Of a stretch of DNA of 7,529 nt, positions 1-5,229 are shown in pieces. Positions within the stretch are counted from its first letter, which is position 1. Every line of letters starts with the position of its first letter. The DNA is from JACRNA01 sp964366335 (lineage in GTDB: Bacteria > Patescibacteriota > Microgenomatia > CAZETR01 > Amesbacteraceae), in NCBI GenBank assembly GCA_964366335.1, contig CAYITQ010000038.1, positions 1 through 7,529 on the forward strand, read 5' to 3'. Under the pieces are notes generated by a model that worked only from the letters and a program-made list of their open reading frames with translations, was not told the DNA's origin and ran no database searches. The position numbers and the translations under genes were made by a program.

Positions 1-2
1 CA

Positions 3-35
3 ACACTCTTTCCCTACACGACGCTCTTCCGATCT
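3..35. other. Illumina sequencing adapter (artefact)
   Basis: These bases match the standard Illumina TruSeq/P5-side read-1 adapter, which ends in CGACGCTCTTCCGATCT. It is synthetic sequence left on the contig edge, not genomic DNA. Genomic sequence begins at about 36, inside rplK. Confidence 0.97.
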
Positions 36-442
36 TTTTAAAGCTTAATTTACCGGCAGGTGAAGCGACTCCCGCTCCTCCCGTGGGTCCGGCTCTGGGT
101 CAGCATGGCGTCCCGATCATGGAATTTGTCAAACAATACAATGACAAAACCAAAGATCAGAAGGGTAATATTATCCCGGCTGTTATTACCGTTTTTGATG
201 ATCGGACCTTTACTTTTATCACCAAATTGCCACCCGTGTCAGCCATGATCAAAAAAGCTCTAGGGTTAAAAGAGGCCTCCAAAAAACCTGGGAGCGAAGT
301 GGCGGGAACACTAAGTCTTTCGCAAGTCAAGCAAATCGCCGAGGATAAAATGGCTGATATGAATGATGGATCCCTCGATTCAGCCATGAAATCAATCGCC
401 GGAACTGCCAGGAGTATGGGAATTAAAGTAAGCAATGTCTAA
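36..442 (+). CDS. rplK: 50S ribosomal protein L11, 5'-truncated by contig edge
   Basis: L11 binds the GTPase-associated centre of 23S rRNA and forms the base of the L7/L12 stalk. The reading frame is open from the adapter junction (first clear codon at 38) to TAA at 440-442, giving about 134 residues. It begins KLNLPAGEATPAPPVGPALG, which aligns with E. coli L11 from about residue 10, so only around eight N-terminal residues and the start codon are missing. The family signatures PPVGPALGQHG, the FITK-x-PP segment and the C-terminal IAGTARSMGIKV are all present, so both the N-terminal domain and the RNA-binding C-terminal domain are covered. The usual next gene, rplA, is not adjacent but lies about 5.6 kb away. 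A GTG at 83 lies inside the conserved core and is not the start. Confidence 0.97.
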
Positions 443-622
443 ATCACCAATTCTTCACCCACGCCATGATGTAAATCGTGACCAGGGTGGTAATTTCGAG
501 AATTAATGTAATATTGTCCATGAATATATTTTTGCATTTCAAATATCACCATCCTTGACAATAAAATTACAAAAAGCGGCAGAAATCTCACTCCAATATC
601 ACAAAGTTGTATAATCTGACAC
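443..622. other. Intergenic region between rplK and the ATPase gene
   Basis: This 180-bp AT-rich spacer has no clear intrinsic terminator after rplK; CACCC at 456-460 can pair with GGGTG at 485-489, but no T-tract follows. A TTGACA at 555-560 has no -10 at a suitable distance. The only convincing signal is TATAAT at 610-615, just before the next gene. Confidence 0.5.
610..615 (+). promoter_or_regulatory. -10 element, predicted leaderless promoter of the ATPase gene
   Basis: A perfect TATAAT preceded by TG ends 8 nt before the A of the ATG at 623, so transcription should begin at or within a base or two of the start codon. There is no Shine-Dalgarno sequence and no good -35 hexamer. Confidence 0.55.
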
Positions 623-1212
623 ATGGACGAGTTTAGAAAGCGAATATTGAGCTTTTTGGCACGAGGTGAATCAGTCCAAATAATCGCTCCACCGGGCTTT
701 GGTAAATCACGCTTTGGCCGGTCGCTGACCGGCCTTTATCTGGACACCAATCTCTTGCAATCACCAACAGAGCTTCTTGACACTATAAAAAGTTCGACGG
801 AAAGAAAACTTATTGTTTTAGATTATTTAGATCATATTTTGAACACTGAGTACTGCGCATTTTTCTCTTATTTAAAGGCTTTGCGGGATCAACACAAATA
901 CAAATTAGCGTATGTGTTTTTGACATCCCAACCAGTAGGGTCGAATTATTTGAATATTTTGGGAGATCTCTATGAAATAGCCACCGAGCATGTGGAAAAT
1001 TTACCTGTCTTTGATCGTTCTGAGTGCAGTAACTTTGAACTAACCGGAGGTATTCCCGCTTTTGAAAGAATCTGTATGTTGGCCAAACGCGACGGAACTT
1101 CCCTGAACCCAAATGAAAATTCGAAACTCAAAGGTCAAATTGAAGAAATGTTGGCGGCTAATCCAAATCATCCTGCCTATGCCAAATCCAGTTTAATGAA
1201 AAATTACAAGCC
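623..1212 (+). CDS. P-loop (AAA/STAND-like) ATPase, 3' end lost in assembly gap
   Basis: This is a predicted nucleotide-binding protein with 197 residues visible before the N run. Walker A is APPGFGKS at residues 22-29. Walker B is LIVLDYLD at 63-70, with D67 as the likely metal-binding acidic residue. A TGGIPAF segment at 141-147 resembles the GG-x-P motif found after the ATPase core of STAND and archaeal-type ATPases. No signal peptide or membrane segment is seen, so it is probably cytoplasmic. The ATG at 623 is chosen because TATAAT ends 8 nt upstream. The C-terminal effector or DNA-binding domain, if there is one, is missing. The frame happens to stay open through the 100 N into the downstream nucleotidyltransferase, but that gene has its own promoter and ATG, so the apparent fusion is an artefact. 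The exact family and role are not recognised. Confidence 0.75.
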
Positions 1213-1312
1213 NNNNNNNNNNNNNNNNNNNNNNNNNNNNNNNNNNNNNNNNNNNNNNNNNNNNNNNNNNNNNNNNNNNNNNNNNNNNNNNNNNNNNNNN
1301 NNNNNNNNNNNN
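1213..1312. other. Scaffold gap of 100 N
   Basis: Exactly 100 unknown bases, the conventional filler for a gap of unestimated size. The true distance, and possibly the true adjacency, of the two sides is unknown. The ATPase gene is cut on its left. Confidence 0.98.
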
Positions 1313-1318
1313 GTGGTG

Positions 1319-1324
1319 TATAAT
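1319..1324 (+). promoter_or_regulatory. -10 element, predicted leaderless promoter of the MNT gene
   Basis: A perfect TATAAT preceded by TG ends 7 nt before the ATG at 1331. The -35 region falls inside the N run. The spacing implies transcription starting at the start codon, and no Shine-Dalgarno is present. Confidence 0.55.
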
Positions 1325-1330
1325 AAAATT

Positions 1331-1636
1331 ATGATACTGCAAAATTATCCCGAAAATAAACTAAAAAGTGAAGTCAAAAACCTGATAGGTAAATATTTGA
1401 ATTTAGATAAGCACCAATTGATAATCTTTGGGTCGCGGGTAAATGGAAAAGCCTCGAAATGGTCGGACATAGACTTGGGTATACTTGGACCTACTGAAAT
1501 ACCATCCAATATCATGGGAAACATAAAAGACGATCTTGAAGAAATGCCAATTTTATATAAAATAGATGTAGTTGATTTTGCCAGTGTAAGTCAGAAATTT
1601 AGAAATATCGCTTTACAAAGTTATGAACAAATTTGA
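1331..1636 (+). CDS. MNT-type nucleotidyltransferase, HI0073-like antitoxin
   Basis: This 101-residue minimal nucleotidyltransferase has the pol-beta superfamily signature GS-x10-D-x-D: FGSRVNGKASKWSDIDLGI, with G34-S35 and the metal-binding D46 and D48. A third acidic strand KIDVVDF supplies D79. Paired with a HEPN protein, such enzymes act as antitoxins, in characterised systems by adenylylating the HEPN partner. The gene overlaps the HEPN gene by 14 nt (1623-1636), so the two are translationally coupled. The start at 1331 is the first ATG after the gap and follows TATAAT. An upstream in-frame GTG at 1313 lies at the gap edge and is less likely. Catalytic activity is inferred from intact motifs. 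Confidence 0.85.
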   Translation: MILQNYPENKLKSEVKNLIGKYLNLDKHQLIIFGSRVNGKASKWSDIDLGILGPTEIPSNIMGNIKDDLEEMPILYKIDVVDFASVSQKFRNIALQSYEQI

Positions 1637-2000
1637 AGAAGTCAGATCCCAATTCGAACAAGCCTTAATCAGATTGGAAGAAGCGTTGGCTCAGCCAAAA
1701 AATGATTTTATGAGAGACTCGGCGATTCAAAGATTTGAGTTTACTTTGGATTTGGCCTGGAAATCTGTCCAAATATATCTTAAAGATATTCATGGTATTG
1801 ATTGCAATTCACCAAAATCATGTTTCCGTGAGGCTTTCCGAGTGGACCTTATTGATTATGATGATTTTTGGATTGATTTGGTTGACAAAAGAAATGAAAC
1901 CGTTCATACATATGTTGAGGAACTGGCGCAAGAAGTTTACAAAGTATTACCCCAAGCCGTGGTCCTTTTTCATAAACTTCTGGCCAATTTGACCAAATAA
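1623..2000 (+). CDS. HEPN-domain toxin, HI0074/NTase substrate-binding family
   Basis: This 125-residue helical protein is the partner of the preceding nucleotidyltransferase. It has the HEPN ribonuclease motif R-x4-H-x-Y as RNETVHTY, with R90, H95 and Y97. The N-terminal pattern (SAIQRFEFTLDLAWKSVQIY at 33-52) and the FREAF segment near 68-72 are typical of the nucleotidyltransferase substrate-binding (HI0074) family, which differs from the DUF86/HepT type encoded at 4580-4927. The likely role is a metal-independent RNase toxin held inactive by its partner. The gene begins inside the MNT frame, has no separate promoter and ends at TAA 1998-2000. That the pair works as a toxin-antitoxin system is inference from family and context. 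Confidence 0.85.
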   Translation: MNKFEEVRSQFEQALIRLEEALAQPKNDFMRDSAIQRFEFTLDLAWKSVQIYLKDIHGIDCNSPKSCFREAFRVDLIDYDDFWIDLVDKRNETVHTYVEELAQEVYKVLPQAVVLFHKLLANLTK

Positions 2001-2035
2001 TTCTCCTCCCTCCTTCCTCGCCCAAAATCACAAAC

Positions 2036-2072
2036 TTGACATTTAACGATAAAGTAATAAAATACTACTAGT
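2036..2072 (+). promoter_or_regulatory. vapBC promoter with overlapping palindrome
   Basis: A consensus -35 TTGACA (2036-2041), a 16-bp spacer and a -10 TAAAAT (2058-2063) place the transcription start at about 2070-2073, at or just before the vapB ATG. The perfect palindrome TACTAGTA (2066-2073) spans the predicted start point and could be an operator half-site for the AbrB-type antitoxin. Confidence 0.65.
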
Positions 2073-2369
2073 ATGAATTTAGGAGTAATTACCCAAACAA
2101 ATGATAAGGGTCAGCTGGTAGTACCCAAGAGCTACAGGGATATTCTGGGAATAAATCCCAAGGTTCCCCTTCAATTATTACTTAAAACTGATGGTTTTTA
2201 CGTCAGAATAATCGAAAATGTAATTACCGCAAATACAGGAAGTAACCTATATTTGCAGCTTTTGGACAATACGGCCGGTGCTTGGGCAGACGATTCTTGG
2301 ATTCAAACTCAGGTAAAGAGAAAATTAATTGAAAAAAAAGCTTCTCTGTCTAGGAAAAAAATATGGTAA
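2073..2369 (+). CDS. vapB: AbrB/SpoVT-type antitoxin VapB
   Basis: This 98-residue protein has an N-terminal swapped-hairpin AbrB DNA-binding domain: ITQTNDKGQLVVPKSYRDIL at residues 6-25 matches the x-DKGQ-x-x-(I/V)PK signature, and LLLKTDGFYVRII follows at 35-47. The C-terminal half, rich in W, K and R, is the probable VapC-binding tail. It should neutralise the PIN toxin encoded next and repress its own promoter. A consensus promoter sits immediately upstream with almost no leader. The stop (2367-2369) overlaps the vapC start by 7 nt. The alternative is a solo AbrB-family regulator, which the overlap makes unlikely. Confidence 0.87.
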   Translation: MNLGVITQTNDKGQLVVPKSYRDILGINPKVPLQLLLKTDGFYVRIIENVITANTGSNLYLQLLDNTAGAWADDSWIQTQVKRKLIEKKASLSRKKIW

Positions 2370-2743
2370 TACTTGATACAAGCGTCATAATTGACCACCT
2401 CAGGCAAAAAACCACAGATTCAATGCTTCGCCGATTGGCGGTAAAACACAAAAATCAGCTGGCTATTTCTGTAATTACACTCCAAGAATTATATGAGGGG
2501 CAAAGCACAAGGGATCAAATTAAAGAAAACTATATGCTATCAATAATAACACCTTTAAAAATTCTCCCTTATACCGAGGAAGTGGCAAAATTAGCTGGCA
2601 TACTGGCCCGAGACAACAAGTCATCGGCCGATTTGGCAGATTTGGCTATTGCGGCTACAGGAATCGTATATAAAACTCCATTGGCCACCATAAACATCAA
2701 GGATTTTGTTGGTATTAAAAATAAGGATCTGGTTTTAATCTAA
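2363..2743 (+). CDS. vapC: PIN-domain ribonuclease toxin VapC
   Basis: This 126-residue PIN protein starts MVILDTSVIIDHL, with the first catalytic aspartate at D5. It continues with E42 in TLQELYEG, D90/D93 in SADLADLAIAATG, and N111/D114 in the LATINIKDF strand. This is a complete four-acid Mg-dependent RNase site; VapC toxins usually cut tRNA or rRNA. An AGGA Shine-Dalgarno at 2352-2355 lies 7 nt before the ATG, a rare clear SD in this window. It fits re-initiation after vapB, whose stop the start overlaps by 7 nt. The 3' end runs 9 nt into the convergent yraN gene, leaving no room for a terminator. Confidence 0.92.
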   Translation: MVILDTSVIIDHLRQKTTDSMLRRLAVKHKNQLAISVITLQELYEGQSTRDQIKENYMLSIITPLKILPYTEEVAKLAGILARDNKSSADLADLAIAATGIVYKTPLATINIKDFVGIKNKDLVLI

Positions 2744-3091
2744 AAAAGTGACATTGGGATAGTGGCGCAGGGCAGGAGGATCGGTAAATAGATCAACGGC
2801 GACCATGTCAATCCGGCATAGAACATCCTTCCCACGTAAATAAACCATACCCATGTTCTTGACTTTACGGTACTTGCCTTGAGTAAACATTTCCTCCGGT
2901 GTCCCCCATTCATGGGTCTTTTTTGCTTTTACCTCCACAAATACCATTACTTCTTTATCCCTCATTATCAAATCTATTTCCCCATATCGTGTATGAAAGT
3001 TACGCATAATCAGCTCATATCCCAATTTCAGTAAATATCCCAATGCCAGGCTCTCACCCATTTCACCGGTTTGCTTGTTAAAATATTTCAT
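2735..3091 (-). CDS. yraN: YraN/UPF0102 predicted PD-(D/E)XK nuclease
   Basis: A full-length (118 residues) UPF0102 protein with the restriction-endonuclease-like fold signature: E13 in GEMGESLALGYL, then D40 in RYGEIDLIMRD, then E53-x-K55 in VFVEVKAK. These are the conserved metal-binding and catalytic positions of the fold. The biochemical role of the family is not settled, but it is often found beside comM and dprA, as here, suggesting a part in DNA processing during uptake or repair. The ATG shares an ATGA with the comM stop, so translation is coupled. It is the last gene of the minus-strand operon and overlaps the vapC 3' end by 9 nt. Confidence 0.92.
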   Translation of the reverse strand: MKYFNKQTGEMGESLALGYLLKLGYELIMRNFHTRYGEIDLIMRDKEVMVFVEVKAKKTHEWGTPEEMFTQGKYRKVKNMGMVYLRGKDVLCRIDMVAVDLFTDPPALRHYPNVTFLD

Positions 3092-4596
3092 ATTTGTTGC
3101 CGGTACTGCAGGGCTTCTGCCATATGATTTATTAAAATACTTTCTGAATTTTCTAAGTCTGCAATGGTTCGGGCCACTTTTATAAGTCTAAAATAGCTCC
3201 TGGCTGAAAGATCAAACTTTTCGACTGCTAATTTTAGAATTCTCTGGGCATCCGGTTCTAACACACAATATTTCTTGACATGTTTGTTACCCATCTGGGA
3301 ATTAGTATAGATATTTTCTTTGGCAAACCTTGCTGTTTGAATTTTTCTGGAATTTATTACGTCGTTTCGAATTTGATTCGAATTTCGAGATTCGATATTC
3401 GAACTTTCAACAGTCAACTTCTCTACTTCAACGGCCGGCACATGAACATGTAAATCAATTCTATCCAGAATTGGTCCGGAAATACGCGATCTGTATTTTC
3501 TGATCATTTTATCAGTACATTTACATTCGCGCCTAGGATGGCCCAAATAACCGCATGGACAGGGATTGACAGCTGCCAGTAATGTAAAACTGGCCGGATA
3601 AGAAACATGAGCGGCGGCCCGGACAATACTCACCGTGCCATCTTCCATCGGTTGACGCAATGATTCTAAAACGCTTCTGGGAAATTCGGCCATCTCATCC
3701 AAAAACAGCACCCCGAGATGAGACAAACTAACCTCTCCCGGCAAAGGATTGCTGCCTCCCCCGACCATTCCTGCTGGTGATACTCCGTGATGCGGATGAC
3801 GGTAGGGTCTTCTTCTAATGAGTGACTCACCAGAATCCAACATTCCGGCAACCGAATAAATACGGGTCACTTCCAATGCTTCGAGTGAAGAAAGTGGTGG
3901 CAAAATTCCGGCCATAGCTTTGGCCAACATAGTTTTTCCGGTTCCCGGCGGCCCAAACATCAAGAGATTGTGCCCACCGGCGGCCGCGATCGTTAGAGCG
4001 CGTTTGGCTTGTTCCTGCCCTGCCACTTCAGCCAGATCCACTTCAAAATTAGCGTCAATTACTAATTCCTGAATTTCAATATGTTTTAGGGGCTCAATTT
4101 TTTTGATATCCTGAAAATGATCAACCAATTCAGAAAGATTGCGGACAGGATAGACGGTGACATTTTCAACCACGGCTGCTTCATTGGCAGACTCTATAGG
4201 AACATAGATAGCATTATCTTTTGCATAAAGCCCTACTAATAAAACCCCTTTGGTGTGACGAAGTGATCCGTCTAGTGATAATTCACCATAAAAAATGTCA
4301 TTTCCAACCACCAATTGATTACTAGCAGCCAAAATACCAACCGCAATCGGTAGGTCATAAGCCGCACCGTCCTTGGGAATATCGGCCGGAGCCAAATTAA
4401 CTGTAATTTTTTGGGTAGGAAAAGCTAAACCCGAATTTTTGATAGCGGTTTTAACCCGTTCCCGCGCTTCTTCCACAGCTTTACTGGCCAGCCCCACAAT
4501 ATTAAATCCGGGAAAACCATCCGAGACATCTACTTCTACTTCAATAGCTGTCGTTTCCAGGCCAACATTGGCAACCGACTTAATCTTGACCAACAT
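3088..4596 (-). CDS. comM: ComM/YifB family AAA+ ATPase (Mg-chelatase-like)
   Basis: This 502-residue protein has the YifB/ComM architecture. The N-terminal Lon-protease-like fold covers about 1-170, including FPGFNIVGLASKAVEEARER and KITVNLAPADIPKDGAAYDL. The AAA+ core has Walker A GPPGTGKT at 215-222, Walker B VLFLDE at 296-301 and the DRID segment at 378-381. Cysteines C346, C348, C358 and C360 form a ribbon-like cluster (NPCPCGYLGHP...CKC). The C-terminal Mg-chelatase helical domain includes LSARSYFRLIKVART. ComM is a hexameric branch-migration helicase that extends heteroduplex formation in natural transformation. The ATG lies inside hepT (17-nt overlap), and the stop forms ATGA with yraN. 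Residues about 398-411 are encoded by TTCGAA-rich repeat-like DNA and slightly lengthen the loop after the AAA+ core. Confidence 0.94.
   Translation of the reverse strand: MLVKIKSVANVGLETTAIEVEVDVSDGFPGFNIVGLASKAVEEARERVKTAIKNSGLAFPTQKITVNLAPADIPKDGAAYDLPIAVGILAASNQLVVGNDIFYGELSLDGSLRHTKGVLLVGLYAKDNAIYVPIESANEAAVVENVTVYPVRNLSELVDHFQDIKKIEPLKHIEIQELVIDANFEVDLAEVAGQEQAKRALTIAAAGGHNLLMFGPPGTGKTMLAKAMAGILPPLSSLEALEVTRIYSVAGMLDSGESLIRRRPYRHPHHGVSPAGMVGGGSNPLPGEVSLSHLGVLFLDEMAEFPRSVLESLRQPMEDGTVSIVRAAAHVSYPASFTLLAAVNPCPCGYLGHPRRECKCTDKMIRKYRSRISGPILDRIDLHVHVPAVEVEKLTVESSNIESRNSNQIRNDVINSRKIQTARFAKENIYTNSQMGNKHVKKYCVLEPDAQRILKLAVEKFDLSARSYFRLIKVARTIADLENSESILINHMAEALQYRQQI
3365..3404 (-). repeat. 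TTCGAA-rich repeat tract inside comM
   Basis: Read on the minus strand, this stretch is a run of TTCGAAT-type units coding for comM residues about 398-411 (S, N, E, R, Q rich). Its end (3390-3403) is an exact inverted copy of the 14-mer TTCGAATATCGAAT at 6049-6062 in the rplA leader. The same style of repeat in an intergenic region suggests a dispersed element tolerated in-frame. Confidence 0.55.
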
Positions 4597-4927
4597 TTGT
4601 CAAAATCTCATTAATTTGAGTTTTTAGTATTGGTAGATCTTTTTGGATAATATCCCAAATCCTTTTTAAGTTTATTTCTGAATAAACATGAATCAATATA
4701 TTTCTAGTGTCAGATATTTCTCTCCAAGGAATACCTGGAAACTTGCCTTTAAATTCTTTTGATAGTTGATGAGAAGCCTCTCCAATGATTTCAAAAGATC
4801 TAGCGATGGCATAATGAGTTTTTTCATCTCTATAGAAAACATCTTCACTTATTCCTGTCAAAAACTTTTCTATTCTAGTTATTTCGTCATCGATATCATG
4901 AATGTAGGCAAGTGAGTCATGTTTCAT
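4580..4927 (-). CDS. hepT: HepT-like HEPN RNase toxin (DUF86)
   Basis: This 115-residue DUF86/HepT protein carries the R-x4-H-x-Y motif as RNILIHVY, with R75, H80 and Y82. Other family marks are YAIARSFEIIGEASHQLS at 39-56 and PWREISDTRN at 67-76. In the characterised type VII MntA-HepT system, HepT is an RNase toxin whose motif tyrosine is adenylylated by MntA; Y82 is the equivalent position here. The ATG overlaps the mntA stop (ATGA), and the 3' end overlaps the comM start by 17 nt, so production of toxin and ComM is likely coupled. It is a different HEPN subfamily from the one encoded at 1623-2000. Confidence 0.9.
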   Translation of the reverse strand: MKHDSLAYIHDIDDEITRIEKFLTGISEDVFYRDEKTHYAIARSFEIIGEASHQLSKEFKGKFPGIPWREISDTRNILIHVYSEINLKRIWDIIQKDLPILKTQINEILTNVGQD

Positions 4928-5211
4928 ATAATCTTTGCAGTGGAGCTGAAGACAGAGTCTTTAATATATTTGTTTACATACTCATATTCGACTAAATCTA
5001 TTTTTTTGTTTAGAGTTTCTGTCAATTCCCTATAGACTCCACCCAAGATTCTAAATCCTGACTCGTGTGGAAATTGTACTAAAATGTCAATGTCGCTATC
5101 TGGTCTCATCTCACCACGAGCAACGGAACCGAACAAGTCGGCTTTTCTAATTCCGTATTTTATCAAAATTGGTCGAATTGTCTCAATAATATTTTGCGCC
5201 TGTTGGCTCAT
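4924..5211 (-). CDS. mntA: MntA-like minimal nucleotidyltransferase antitoxin
   Basis: This 95-residue nucleotidyltransferase has the GS-x10-D-x-D motif FGSVARGEMRPDSDIDILV (G28-S29, D40, D42) and a third acidic residue, D72, in KKIDLVEYEY. All three metal ligands are intact, so adenylylation of the neighbouring HepT is plausible and fits the type VII mechanism. The ATG at 5211 abuts a 16-bp perfect palindrome, and TATGAT (minus strand, 5223-5218) ends 7 nt before it. This is consistent with an autoregulated internal promoter in addition to read-through from dprA, whose stop is only 18 nt upstream. Confidence 0.9.
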   Translation of the reverse strand: MSQQAQNIIETIRPILIKYGIRKADLFGSVARGEMRPDSDIDILVQFPHESGFRILGGVYRELTETLNKKIDLVEYEYVNKYIKDSVFSSTAKII

Positions 5212-5226
5212 GATATGATCATATCA
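5211..5226 (-). promoter_or_regulatory. 16-bp perfect palindrome at mntA start: candidate operator and -10
   Basis: TGATATGATCATATCA is perfectly self-complementary over 16 bp and touches the mntA start codon. Read on the minus strand it contains TATGAT, a 5-of-6 match to the -10 consensus, ending 7 nt before the ATG. A bound repressor would block this promoter. The -35 region is weak. Confidence 0.55.
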
Positions 5227-5229
5227 CAA

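Noticed and set aside
555..560. TTGACA as -35 of the ATPase gene
   Set aside because: It lies 49 bp from the TATAAT at 610 and no -10 hexamer occurs at 15-19 bp, so it cannot form a standard promoter.
439..624. 61-codon minus-strand frame opposite the rplK-ATPase spacer
   Set aside because: No domain, no promoter or Shine-Dalgarno, and mixed composition; it also starts exactly over the ATPase promoter. The overlapping shorter hydrophobic frame is listed separately as a weak observation.
623..1636. A single 337-residue ATPase-nucleotidyltransferase fusion
   Set aside because: The frame is continuous only through 100 N of arbitrary length; the downstream gene has its own -10 and ATG and the usual size of a standalone MNT protein.
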